From: Lineus longissimus
Taxonomy: Eukaryota > Nemertea > Pilidiophora > Heteronemertea > Lineidae
Assembly: GCF_910592395.1 (NCBI RefSeq)
Contig: NC_088323.1
Location: forward strand, 10,899,501 to 10,963,500
Direction: 5' to 3'
Length of the DNA stretch: 64,000 bases
Made by a program: the position numbers and the translations under genes. The notes beneath the pieces were generated by a model. That model did no database searches. It saw only the letters and a list, made by a program, of their open reading frames with translations, and was not told the origin of the DNA. Every line of letters starts with the position of its first letter. The stretch's first letter is position 1. Shown piece by piece: positions 34,863 through 46,544 of the stretch.

Positions 34863-36345
34863 ATAACCTGGCAGACTGGATCATTTGATTGACACCTTTG
34901 AATTTGTTGGAGTCGCGATGGGGAAGCTGGTATGCCCTGGTACACTGCATTTACGTATGCCGCAGTTTCATCCCGCAGTATGCATTCACTTGCCTGTGAT
35001 TACGATTCCACAGGGGCACACGAGAGAGCATCCGCAGTTACTAAGTTTTTCCCAGGAACATGAGAAATGCTGTATGAATACCACATGAGTCGGAGTCGGG
35101 AACGCTGAACACTGGGGAGTGAATCCTCCAAGCCCTTGGTTCCAAGCCATGGTACCAAAGGTTTGTGATCAGTCTCGATATGGAACTGAAGTCCTAGGAT
35201 ACAATAATTGAATCTCTCACACGCCCACGTATTGGCCAGTGCTTCTTTTTCAATTTTCGCATATCTTTGTTCTGTTTCTGACATAGCACGCGATGCATAA
35301 GCAACGGGTCTCAAATGCCCATCAGGTTGCTTTTGCGCCTACGCCATATGATGATGCGTCTGATGATAGAACAGTTCTTGCATGCGGAGTGTACATAGCT
35401 AGCACAGGAGTAGAACTAAGAAGCGATTTCACTTTTGCAACTGCATTTTCTTGCACATCTGACCAATACCACACAGTTTTCTTTGCAAGAAGGTTTCTGA
35501 GAGGCTTAGTAGTCTCTGCTAAGTCTAGCATGAATTTACTCAGTTGGTTGACTATGCCCAAGAATCTACGCAGTTCTGTTATGTTAGTTGGTTTGTTCAT
35601 ATCAACAATTGCTTTCACCTTCGTTGGATCAGCACTGATGCCATTTTCACCGACAATATGGCCTACAAATTTTACAGAACGGACTGAGAACACACACTTC
35701 TCAGTGTTGAGGGTTACCCCAGCTTTTTCTAACCTTTGTAAAACGTCCATCAACCGTTTATCATGTTGCTTTTGATCCTCTCCAAAAACTAGAGTGTCAT
35801 CCATCTCACAGACAACACCGTCTAGCCCTTCGAGTATTCTCTGCATGCGTTTCTGGAAATATTCAGGTCCGGACGAAATCCAAAATGGTAGCCTACAAAA
35901 ACAGAATCAACCAAATGGAGTCATAAAAGTTGTGAGGAGCTGCGATTCCTCATCAAGTTCAATCTGCCAGAATCCTGAATTGGCATCGAGTTTAGAAAAA
36001 ACTTAAGCTCTGCGCAGTTGTGCCAAATTTTGATCAACAGACGGTAGAGGGTGTTGCTCACGACGCACTGCCTCATTCAATCGTTGCATATCAACACATA
36101 TGCCCATGCGTTCTGAGTTGGCTTTAGGTACGACCACCATACCTGCGCACCAATCAGTGGCTTGATCAACTGGTCTAGTTACACCAAGTTTTTGCATACG
36201 CATTAACTCATCCTTGACCTTTGCCAAGAGCGGTAGCGGAGCGTTTCTGTGAGTGTTAATTGCAAAAGGCTCCACACCTTCTTTCAGATCGATTTTGTAA
36301 GCTCCCTCAAGCAAACCCAATCCTGAGAAGGGCTTTGGGAACAGT
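34863..36345 (-). pseudogene. Gypsy pol: reverse transcriptase and RNase H, several lesions
   Basis: Reads on the minus strand from the RT N-terminus (KEGVEPFAINTHRNAPLPLL; PVDQATDWCAGMVVVPK) through the catalytic CEMDDTLVFG motif (an x-x-DD box), FVGHIV and LRRFLGIVNQ, to RNase H (SSDASSYGVGA, then YAKIEKEALA and TDHKPL). Lesions: TAA at 36003-36005, TGA near 35895, a roughly 10-base deletion with frame change near 35345, and TAA near 35000. Protease and the end of gag are missing upstream. It belongs with the gag piece at 36356-36850. It resembles the K02A2.6-type/Steamer-like group common in marine invertebrates; the subgroup is inference. Confidence 0.85.
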
Positions 36346-36355
36346 TTTTTACCCC

Positions 36356-36850
36356 TCAGCCTAAACAGGCTAGAGGACAGATCAATGTCTCAGAGTCCAT
36401 TTGTAGCTTTTCTGAGAGTTTATCATCTCGTAGACCTACGACAATCCGATTACGTATCATCTCCTCTTCGAGTGTACCGTATTTACAGTGCTCAGCAAGA
36501 TTATACAAAGCCGTGATGAAAGCGTTAACCGTTTCTCCGGGTTGCTGTTTACGTGCATTAAACTTGGCGCATTCGTAAATGACGTTGTAACGCACAATGA
36601 AATGTGCCTGAAACTTGTCCTTGACTGGCTTCAGTTTCTTAGAATCAGCAGCAGATAGCCGAAAGGTACCCAATATCTCTTCAGTTTTCGGTCCCATACA
36701 GTATATTAGAGTGTTCACCTGCACATCCTCACCTTTGTCAGTAAGTCCAGAGGCTGAAGCAAACCTTTCATACCTCTGCAGCCATTTAGGCCAGTCAACA
36801 GGCTTCATGAAGTCGAAGTTTTCGGGTGGAGGGACATGGAAAGTCGCCAT
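36356..36850 (-). pseudogene. Gypsy gag N-terminal fragment
   Basis: The minus-strand frame starts at 36850 with MATFHVPPPENFDF, then WPKWLQRYERF, FNARKQQPGETVNAF and RNRIVVGLRD, all typical of capsid regions of this Gypsy group. It ends abruptly at 36356; no zinc knuckle or protease follows. The next recognisable sequence (36345 down) is already RT, so an internal deletion joins them. Confidence 0.8.
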
Positions 36851-37022
36851 TTCGATACACTATGCACTGCCGTGTACATCGCTGTGCATCAAACGCACAT
36901 ACAGTTCTGTATTTACCACTTCCCGTATGCTTTCCCGCACTTCCAACTCGACTTTTCACCCTTATTTTCGTTTATGCTGCAACTTTAGCGTAGTGACAGC
37001 GTTCCTTGGTCTCTTATGCACA

Positions 37023-37042
37023 CTCGCCGCTTCTTGACACCA
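37023..37042 (-). promoter_or_regulatory. Probable tRNA primer-binding site of the Gypsy element
   Basis: On the minus strand, 173 bases upstream of the gag start, the sequence TGGTGTCAAGAAGCGGCGAG resembles Gypsy primer-binding sites that start TGG and pair with a leucine tRNA. The preceding bases end in CA, as an LTR would. I found no second LTR copy, so the LTR itself is not annotated. Confidence 0.4.
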
Positions 37043-37402
37043 TGCTTTGTTAGGATGAGGACGAATAATGAGGGTAAACTAGAACTGGCAAAGCCAGATC
37101 GACGGTTTTGTTTGGGGAAACTGGTATTGGCACCTGGAGGTCACATGATGTAACATGTCAGAGGAGAATGGAGAGATTGATGTTCACACCAGAACCCAGT
37201 GGGCTATTGCTCAATAAATTTGGCTTTCGGAGCTCAGTGTGACACAGACCAGTATGTTTTGTGCGCCTTCTTATTTCTGCATCCTCCATGATGAAACCAA
37301 TCCCATTTCAATCGGATGTAGCATATAGGAGAAAAAGCGATCTACGTAGTGTTGTAAACACGTGTGTTTTGTCTGCATGTCAAAATATGAAATGTCATTT
37401 AA

Positions 37403-37513
37403 AGGGGCACTGTATTCAATCGCGAATAGGTTTCAGCACGACCACCGTAGAGGGAGGTGCCCATCGGTAAAACGATGGAACTACATCGATTCGCGATTGA
37501 ATGCAGTGCCCCT
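37403..37513. mobile_element. 111-bp Kolobok-like MITE
   Basis: Near-perfect foldback with ends AGGGGCACTGTATTCAATCG and its inverse, flanked by TTAA at 37399-37402 and 37514-37517. TTAA duplication with AGGGG-type ends is characteristic of Kolobok MITEs; piggyBac also uses TTAA. Confidence 0.7.
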
Positions 37514-37519
37514 TTAAAC

Positions 37520-38470
37520 CGTCATTTTGTTGTGCTTGAGGTCAATTAACAGGATTTCGAATGAGCAGAGTGAATTCTGACTGTGCTAAGAGTAAAAAGT
37601 TGGCGAAAGAACAGTTGGGATGATGCGTCTAATGTATTACGTCTAAAAAGGTAACTGTCACATACCCACAGTATTTATGTATAATTATCTCATGAATAAA
37701 ACCATGAATCTCTTGATGCTTTCGATTTGACTTGTTGACTTTTTATTTTGAAGAAGATGTTCTTGGTGCATTCATCAATTCTGGTTTAATACAGTAGGTT
37801 TGACTGTATGATCCCGCACAGTGCAGTGCAATGCACGCAGCACGCCGCCACAACACACACACACACACGACCACGTGCACAAGTGACGAAGACGCTGTCC
37901 GACGCTGCCCGGCCACGCGACATCGTTGGAGAGCCTGCGGTTTACCTACCTAACCTAGGGTAACCGCTAAAAAAGCGACGAAGTTAACTTTGCTGGTCAA
38001 TACTACAAAAGTAAAATCAGTAGCCTGTGCCTCTTTGCACTTCCACAATTGCTGATTTCTTTCGAGAAAAAACTTAATTACCTACCGACCCAGTCGAAAT
38101 CGAATGTCGAATGCAAAATGGCGAATTGTTAATGACAGCCTACTAAATTGCGACAGTAACCGACAACATGGCTCTCGATTCAAATCACTATCTAAACTAT
38201 CAATAAATGCCACAAAATGTATACAATTTATTAAAATCCAGTTTGAAGATTATTAAAAAATTAATAAGGATTACCTGTTGCAATAAAAAACTGTTGTGGA
38301 AAGTTGTCTTAGAGTGTCGAATAGGGTCGCAAATTAGTAAGACCCAATGTGATTCGCGTCATTAGTTTGGTTTCAGAACCCACCGCTAGGGCTAGAAGGG
38401 TAGGTATCTAGGCTTGCTCAGGATCTACCATTCGCCGAAACCAAACGCCACCTGGCGTTAAAGGAGTAAG
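37520..38470. other. Unassigned DNA
   Basis: A (CA)n run lies at about 37851-37868. No gene recognised. Confidence 0.4.
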
Positions 38471-38474
38471 CTCC

Positions 38475-39235
38475 ACAAACGCTCGCAGTGCCGTTATTTT
38501 ACCCTTTTGGCGTTTGTCGCTTTTTCAGTCAGCGCCATCTATCGTCAAAACTACTGACAAATTTTGCGTTGCCACTTAATATATATTGTTTCATGCTAAA
38601 ATTGCATTTTCTCCCTTACGCCAACCCCGATTTGCATGAAACTTTCTTTATCCGAAGCGGAACTCTAATACGCACAAAACATCAGGAGACACGTCACCCC
38701 GATTTTGTCAACGGTTTCGACGATAGAGGGCGGTTAGCGAAAAAAAGTAAAAAAATGCATTAAATGCCACCTATTATCAAAACCTGTAACTATAACGTGA
38801 CTTCGTCGGTAACATCTGGTGGGTAATGAGATTCTGCATCAGATGAAATTAATCTGATTCAATTCGGAGTTCGCATTCGGAAGTTATAGCTCTTGTAAGA
38901 AAAACAAGATGGCTGGTCTGGAGGCCATATTGAATATCCGATCGCAACCAAAACCTATATATTCCCTGGGCATCATAGGGAGGCATTGTTCTATGCCACT
39001 AGAATAAACTCAAAGGCTCGCAGTGCCGATATTTTACCATTTTGGTGTTTGCCCCCTTTTTTCAGTCAGCGCCATCTATCGTCAATTGGGTCGCCACCAT
39101 ATATATTTTATGCGCAACAAGATTCTGCATCAGTTGAAAGTAGTTTCGTTCAAATCGGAGTGCGCATTATGGAGAAAAAGCCATTATTAGATTTTCACTT
39201 AGCGCCCCCTAGCGGCCGACCCCCTCAATGAATTT
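38475..39235. repeat. Diverged direct repeat pair
   Basis: GCTCGCAGTGCCGTTATTTT near 38481 recurs as GCTCGCAGTGCCGATATTTT near 39017. Both are followed by a TTGGYGTTTG block and by CAGTCAGCGCCATCTATCGT. Further shared words (TATATATTTTATGC-like, TGAAAC/GTTGAAAG before TTTCGTTC) suggest two tandem units of about 535 bp. No gene in either. Confidence 0.6.
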
Positions 39236-39529
39236 CGTAATTAGGGCAAGGAGGATCAACTTCAGACTTGGGCCTATCATATGAAATAAGTTCCACATCT
39301 ACAGCTATCACCATCTCTGAGATTTGCTCTGCACAAAAATCCATAGAAAAAAGAAAGTAAGAAAGAAAGAAAAAACACAAGCAAAGCAATAGGTTTTCGT
39401 TTTTTGAGAAAAACGAAAACCTAATGAGTGTGTAACATAAGAACATCAAATCGAGTTTATTCAGCCATTTGTACAGTGACGAACCTGTCTCGTTCTACAA
39501 GCTTATGATAGATGGCGACACTGGCGATA

Positions 39530-40262
39530 TTACTACAACCAGGTGGCGTCACTTTTATAAAAAATACTTCATTTCGAAGATAATTTCATTCTAAGACCTA
39601 TGAAGGAAACTTGTAATCATTATGTTTAACAATTTTCACTTCAGATAATATTTTACATCCAAATTTATGCCCATTTCCAGACCATGAATAGATCGGAAAG
39701 CTAGGTTTTTGTTTCCACCATTACAATAAAAGTATATATCACATCTAGATGATTGTGGTAGCATTTTGAAGCTAAAGGCTTGCGCTGTCAGATAAATACA
39801 AACAATCTATATGTCATCACTGACTTTCACTGTGAAAAAATGGTTTGAATCTTCAAGGCGCAGGTTACTTTCACCAAATTCCAACTTAATCCTCACCGTA
39901 CGCATCACCAGGTGGCGCCACCTATATGAACAAAATATCATTTCTGAGATAATTTAATTCTAAGACATATAAATAAAACTTTGTGGTACATTATTTCCAA
40001 TGGTTTTCGCTTTAGATCATTTTTACTGAAACTCATTAATTTCTGGGCTAAAACAATGGTAATAAGGTAAAATGCCGGGATTTCAATACAGGCTATGGAA
40101 ATACTGGTTGGGTGATAAAGGGTTGAGCAGCTCAAAATACAACTGATAAAACAGCGAAAAAATTCTTTGATGTAGCAGAAGAAAAGACATGTACAATGCA
40201 GATGATACATGTCCAATGAAGATGATATCCACATGCTAGTCATTGTTGATTTTAATGATAAG
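39530..40262. repeat. Diverged tandem duplication, about 370-bp period
   Basis: ACCAGGTGGCGTCACTTTTA near 39538 and ACCAGGTGGCGCCACCTATA near 39909 are each followed by ATCATTTC-like, GATAATTTcATTCTAAGAC-like and TTGTGGTACATTAT-like sequence. Non-coding. Confidence 0.6.
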
Positions 40263-43200
40263 CTGGGGAATCTGGAAACCCCTGTTGCTACAAGTCTGTC
40301 ACAGCCAACATTACATGATTACTCAATGTCATGAAAAGTTAGGATGAATCTGGAAGACAGGGAAATCCATGGTAACTAGAGAAGGAGGGAGCTGTCGCCA
40401 TGGTAACAACAAATGGACCTATAACCTGTCTGTGGTAGAATCTGCCTGTACAAAATTATAACTGGTTAGATCATGTCCACAGTACCTCTGCTGGCAATGC
40501 CTTGCGGTCTTGATGGTTAGATTATGTTAACCATTTCGGTGCTGAGGCCAAAATTGAGGGCATTTCCCAAAGTGGCTAAGCTTAAAATGATCGTGAACCA
40601 GATAATATCATATTCAACATCATTGTCAATTTACAACCACAAAGAGCGAGACTTGGAGCTAATTGAAAACTTTGTGGGATATTACTTATTATTGGCTCAC
40701 TGTCCCATAGTGACCATTATTTTTATGTCAGATTTTCAACCTCATTTTGCGTTTACACCATTTGTCTATATGCGTTGACCGATGTGGGCGCAATTGGTAT
40801 CAGTGTCTGCGTTCAGCTTCGTAGTTGTGTCTCATGAAGTGATTTTGGACCATAAACCACCGAATATATCCGTTTTTGTCGATTTGCCATGTAATTTAGG
40901 AACGCCCCTTGTCCAGGGGTGAGTTATATGGATTTATTATGGTCTTATGTACGTAAGCTCGTGCATGGGGACGAGCGTTCTATGTTTCAACGAATCCATT
41001 ACCTTCGCAATTTCGAATATTTTTTGAAAGACCTGAGCAGTGCAAATCCACGAGTGTTGGCGTCATCGCCACAAACTAGCTATTTCATATTTATACAAAC
41101 GGCTGACAAACATATGCAGAGAAAGGAATGAATTTCGTGCCAGTTTATGCATGGCACGAGCAAAGCGGTCAAATCGTCCTTGGTACAATCCGACCCCTTG
41201 ACAGTTCGTCTCCTCGGCCATGCTTTAAATTGATGTAATGTTTATGTGCTCAAAATTGGCTGTTTCAATGCGGTTTTATTTGGGTTTATGGTGTTTAGAA
41301 CATATATAATACGTCTTATTTCTACAGAAATGTACGATATTGCAAATCAAATGTAGAGAAATTAAATTGGAACGTCATGATGTGGGGACGATTTATCTGA
41401 TCAACCTGGGATCGATGAAGTATTGCACATGTATGACTGTATGAAAAGAAGGTTGTTGTGAGCATTCCGAACGAGGTAACTACGCTTTCGGCATCTCATG
41501 ATATTGCCTCCGCACCACTAATTCCACCACCCAGAGCGAATCGCACACGAAAGAAGTACTTAAAACATCTAGTACGTCATTTCAACAAAGACATAAAACC
41601 TGTTGCATATTTCTATTCTATAATTGTTCTCATAAACATTCAAAGAAAAATGGCAATTTCAGGTTTCTTCAATTGTCGTCTGTGGGGTAAAGCGCGCGGG
41701 AAATCAGACAAGATAGTGCCGTTCTTTGGCGCGAATGACGTCACATAGAATTCCGTGTCCGTATCTTTTTAAAGATCATAAGCACGTGTTGTTGTTTACG
41801 TTTTGGACTTAGAACTTTTTTCGTTCATGAGAAGGCTTGGGCTTGTCAATTAAAAATTTGTATCAATTCCCGTTACTTTTACAGATGCTCATGTTTCAGC
41901 ATATATGTTAAAAGATGATGCAGGATGCATCTGATCACAGGAACTTCATGCAAAAAAATAGTAATTATAAGAGAATATCTTATATGATTACATATTTCTT
42001 TTTTTTCTTCTTTTGCGTCAAGTTCCTGTGCATCTGATGCCTTCACAATGTCTTGTAATTGGGTGGGCCTTATCATCTTGACCTACAGATTATCGATTGC
42101 TCGGCCGTTTATGGCAAGCCGTTGTTCATCAGTTTCAAATAAACCAGGTTTCTTTTAAATTAACTTGGTTTCTTTTCAACGAAACTTCGTTTCTTTGATC
42201 ATGTTTATAAAAAACAAGTTTATTTGTAAAGAAACCTGGTTTTTGAAACGAAACTAAGTTTTTGAAAAGTTTTTTAAAAAGAAACCTTTTTGAAAAGACA
42301 CTTGGACCTTATAAACTAAAGTTTAGTTCATAGGTCCATGAAGACACTACGTTTCTTTGAAAAGAAACCATTAAAAGAACCTGCTTTATTTGAGATATGA
42401 AGAAACGGGCTTGCCATAGACATTTATCTCCGACTTCTTCACTCACTAGAATGAACAGGAGGTTATTTGGACAATTTCCGTTCTTGCATAAACATGCCCC
42501 CCCCCCCCCAACCTTCACTAATTACCCCTGTGACGGTTTATAAAAAGTCAGTGAAGTTACTTGCCCTATAAATTGGTACCAGTGATGGTTACTCTAAGTC
42601 CTAATGAAGTAATAATTACTGGTACCTAATAAAGATGTAATATAACTGTAATTGACAGTGATTGCCCCCCCCCCCCCCGGCATGGCACTTTATAACCTGG
42701 CAGTTAACTTTGTCAATAGGGCCTTAGGCTTGAGTGGGGTACCTTACAATAGCAGTTTCGAGTTCCCCTCGCCCACAACCAAACTGCACATTTCTCATAT
42801 TGGCCCTCACACCTCCTAATGCTGACAGGCCCCTGTCCCTACCACACCCCAACAATTGAACTCCCTCACCTCAAATGAATTCCACGCATCGAAAACAAGC
42901 GCACATCCAGAAAGTGATCAGTGCACCACCTAAACCATCATTAAACCAGTGAGCCTATGTCGCCGAAGGGCTTGTTATTACTTATTACTTATTATTACTA
43001 GAATAATACCCATGGCGCGGGTCGTTTTAGGGTGTTGGCTTACTGTGGGGTTGGGGCAATTTGGGTGAAATGAAATGATATGTCTGGAGGTTGTGATGTT
43101 GTCTTGATTTTGATGATTGGGACAATCTGGGTGCTCCACCTCTCTTCAAAGTGGTCTCGAGTTATTTTGATCAACTATTTCGCGAATGGTGAAGTTACGA

Positions 43201-43910
43201 AGTTAGTACAACAAATGCCGTGAGCATAGTGGGTGGCAGCACCAGACGGAGGAAGTAGTTCGCCTAGGGTTTTTTCGACACCCTCCGCACGGACTTCACT
43301 CGTTCCGGAACACTCACTTACTTGTTAATCTGCAGTGGTTAGCCTGTTTTTATTGCAAGTAAAGAAATGTTAATTGGGATTTTATATTATATTTCCCCCG
43401 GGTATTCATATAGGGAGCTGTGCGCTACTTTGCACCCAGTGCTTGGGTCGGGTGAGGCGGTTTTGTTATTATGTGACGTGTATCATGTGATTAATTCCCA
43501 TACGGTACTTTGAAAATTTAAGAGCGATTAACAACGTAAGGTGAAAGAGTACGACCAAAATAAAGGGGGAAAATTGCGGAGATGGATGAATGTTTTAAAC
43601 ATATAGTGGCCCCAATACTTTCCCGGCTTATTTTCGTGTAATCCCACACTTTTGATTTAATAGATGGCCCCATATGCAAATTCAGACCTGCTGAAATGGC
43701 CTCTTATGTTAATGAGAATGCCCATATATAGAAAAAACTAAAATTGCTATTTCTTCGAGATCGCTGCAAAGTTTACCCATTTAACCCGGTGAGGACCATC
43801 TCCATATCAACCACGACTTTCACTTTCAGGAAAAGTTTCGAGGTCATCCGATCTGAACTGACAAACTATTTCAGCTCTACTATTATTATAGTAGTGATTA
43901 TGTTTTCCAA
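40263..43910. other. Mostly unassigned intergenic DNA
   Basis: No supported gene. Visible items: an AAAGAAACC-rich stretch with both orientations at about 42135-42385, a hairpin at 42304-42342 (GGACCT...AGGTCC), poly-C tracts at about 42496-42508 and 42665-42678, and ATTACTT-type simple sequence near 42975-43000. Frames of 60-100 codons here have no family resemblance. Confidence 0.4.
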
Positions 43911-43915
43911 TTTTT

Positions 43916-44602
43916 GGCTCACCTGTGAGCCTTTACCATCACGCAGCGTCCGTCGTCGTCCGTCGTCGTTAGACATGGGTGGCACGTTTTGTTACCGCTA
44001 AACCACTGAACTGAAACTTAGTACACATGTACCCCTTGGTGACCACTACTCAGAGACCAAAACGCGGTCTCATATGTTTCACGGTTTGGCCACCAGGGGG
44101 CCAAAGGTAAAAAATGAAGAAATGCGTTTTCTCCCTTATTACTGGTCCGAAAAATTGGAAAAAAATATGGTAGGTACTTCTACTAATAAGACATCACATA
44201 TCCTCCGGGTTTTTGATTTGACCTAATTTTCAAGGTAAGATAGGTCAAAGTTCGCCGACGGCACCGCTGTTAGTCAATGGTGGCACGTTTTGTAACCGCT
44301 GAGGCTATTGAACTCAAACTTGATACATATATACCATTGGGTGACCTTTACTCAGAGACTGAATCGTGGTGTCATACGATTTACGGTTTGGCCAATAGGG
44401 GGCCAAAGGTCAACAACTGATTACCACACCAAATTAGACCTTGTATTTACAAATGCACATCATGTGCACCGTACAGGGATCATTGACAATTGCTGGTCTG
44501 ACCATAAAATGATATATACAGCTTTACCAATGTCAGAATCACTGACTCCATAGCCTCCCCTTCGACACAGGTGAGCACATGGTCCCTGGACCATTTCATT
44601 TT
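43916..44602 (+). mobile_element. A-family element with endonuclease-ORF remnant near its 3' end
   Basis: It follows the T-run 43911-43915. The 5' palindrome GGCTCACCTGTGAGCC is followed by CGTCCGTCGTCGTC and two core units. The 3' end is CAGGTGAGCACATGGTCCCT GGACCATTTCATTTT, with a TGGTCC/GGACCA hairpin. The core unit changes to coding-like sequence at about 44410, see next entry. Confidence 0.75.
44413..44553 (+). pseudogene. AP-type endonuclease (EEP) C-terminal remnant
   Basis: A plus-strand frame reads TKLDLVFTNAHHVHRTGII then CWSDHKMIYTALP and stops at TAG 44551-44553. LDLVFTN and the SDH motif are hallmarks of the C-terminal end of the endonuclease domain found in CR1-like LINEs and at the C-terminus of Helentron proteins; SDH contributes the active-site Asp-His pair. 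Only about 45 residues remain. It ends about 17 bases before the element's 3' GGTGAGC arm. It could instead be a LINE fragment captured by chance. Confidence 0.6.
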
Positions 44603-44716
44603 CCAATTATGCCAATTTATGCTAATGAGCTAATAAGCATAGTTATAGTTAAAAATCAGTCTCATTTTCTTTTCAAAAACGGAAAATACCTGAATAAAAC
44701 ATTTCTTGCTGATCTT

Positions 44717-45250
44717 TAACTCACCTCTGCGATTATACAATACCATGGCATCTGTCGTCCTTCGTCTTCGTTAGCTATGCAGTTTTCGACACTGCTAGGG
44801 CTAGATGGCTAAAAACTTGGTGTGATGGTAGCTTTAAGCAAAATATGCCCTGACTTACTTTTCTTTTTTGCGATATGACCTACTTTCTGGCCTCCAGGCG
44901 GCCATCTTGAAAATTGGTTTTTTGCCTTTTTGAAGCTTATGGTTGTACGTGGAGTGACAAAATTTTTATGGTGGGTGTATCTAATAAGGTTATATGACAT
45001 ATCACCCAGGTTTTTTATTTAACCTACTTTTCAAGGTCACAAAGGTTGAAGTTTAAATCTTGCCAGGCGGCCATCTGTGAAATTGGTCTTTTGCCTTTTT
45101 GAAGCTAATGGTTGGTTGTACATAAAGGGACGAAATTTTTATGTTGGTTGTATCTAATAAGGTTAAATGACATATCACCCGGGTTTTTGATTTGACCTAC
45201 TTTTCAAGGTCACAAAGGTCAAAGTAAAAAATTTTGCCGTCGGTCGATAC
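44717..45250 (+). mobile_element. Diverged A-family copy, 3' end lost
   Basis: It starts TAACTCACCTCTG, followed by ATCTGTCGTCCTTCGTC. Two core units of about 170 bp share GGCGGCCATCT, TTTGCCTTTTTGAAGCT, ATCTAATAAGGTTA and a TTGACCTACTTTTCAAGGTC block. No 3' hairpin found. Confidence 0.6.
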
Positions 45251-46540
45251 ATGTTGTTGTTGATTGATGTTGAGATTTGGTGTGTTTGGTGAATCTTGAT
45301 GCCCACTTTGTGTACACGAAATTTCGGCATGATCGAACTTTTAATATGGCTGTAATGGCCCTTAAATTGAGATGATCCCTTGGTAATGGCAATTATAAAG
45401 ACACTCTTTAGGTTTGTATCACATTTACAATGATGTAAGGTGAATGGTAAAAACATTTATGAGAATAAAGGGTTAGGCTAGACATGAGCGATACAGAAAA
45501 TCCGTAAATGCAGTGCCCCGTAAAAAATTCCTTCATTTCTTTGTTTTGTAAAATCCGGTCAGCCCATGAAATCGTTGCCCACACTGCCAATGCCAATGAA
45601 ACCAAAAACTTTAAGTTGACCCTTCTCAGGATACCACCATTTTGTGAATCTGCTTGAAAAGGGAAGCGTTATAATCTTCACGAAAATACTATTTCTAGCA
45701 TTATTAAAGGTAGTTTACCTCGAATTCATGAAAAGTTTGTAAGTACATTGGGTTCTTTATTGTTCTTGGTAGATTGTTTATTTAAAAATCATGTAGCTAG
45801 CCACATATCAGGCAGTTTGCACTGCTACTGTACATCGACGTGCATAACACTGAAGAAGAGATACTTTGAGTTCCGAGCCATGCTAGTTGTCTTATCTCTG
45901 CTGTGAAGACTGCAATATAAAATGCGAACCACCTGTGTGTCTTGTCAGAACTACATATGTATGAGATATTATGCAAAACGTTGACAGGCACAGTTAAACC
46001 TTCATACGCTCTTCCATCATACCAACCCAGAAGTATTAAGATAGCAGGAAGGGGTGGGCATTTGTGGTTTCTGAGTGTGAGGGGGTATAGTGGTGTCTGT
46101 TGACTGTGCTTTAAGAAAGACTAGGCATGATGCCAGTCTCTCTTAAAGCACAGTCAACAGACATGTGGTTTCAGTATTAGGTCTTTCATTGTAGCAATGC
46201 GAAAATGTAAGCAATTTTGGTTAGGGCCGTCATAACATAGAGTGACTCAACCACTACGCGGGGCCTATGATATTAGGCTAAGTAGCTTCGCGCGATATGC
46301 ACCATTCTGGGAAAACTCAATGGGGAAGTATGCTCATTAGCATAATCTATTCTTAGCTCCAGCTCGAGGTAATCTTGCGCAGTGTTTCTTCGGCCCATAA
46401 ATACATTGTGGACGAAAACGTCTAGGTCTAGTGCAATGAACGCCTGGCTTGCGCCAGACCGTAAATGAAGAAGTCTGGCTGTGCGAGACTACTGAGATAA
46501 AAATGACCATTGCAGAGACTCTGTGACATTGGCATATACT
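45250..46540. other. Unassigned DNA with a perfect hairpin
   Basis: No gene recognised. The hairpin at 46094-46163 is listed separately. Confidence 0.4.
46094..46163. repeat. 70-bp near-perfect hairpin
   Basis: The arms 46094-46116 and 46141-46163 are perfect 23-base inverted repeats (TGTCTGTTGACTGTGCTTTA...). The 24 bases between them are also self-complementary (AGACT/AGTCT and GGCA/TGCC), leaving a loop of about three bases. Confidence 0.9.
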
Positions 46541-46544
46541 TTTT

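Noticed and set aside
35293-35775. 160-codon plus-strand frame
   Set aside because: Antisense shadow of the Gypsy reverse transcriptase and RNase H region.
37043-37260. LTR of the Gypsy element
   Set aside because: Position next to the probable primer-binding site fits, but no second copy is in the window, so its limits cannot be set.
46094-46163. microRNA precursor
   Set aside because: Loop of about three bases and perfect pairing throughout do not fit a typical precursor; kept only as a hairpin.
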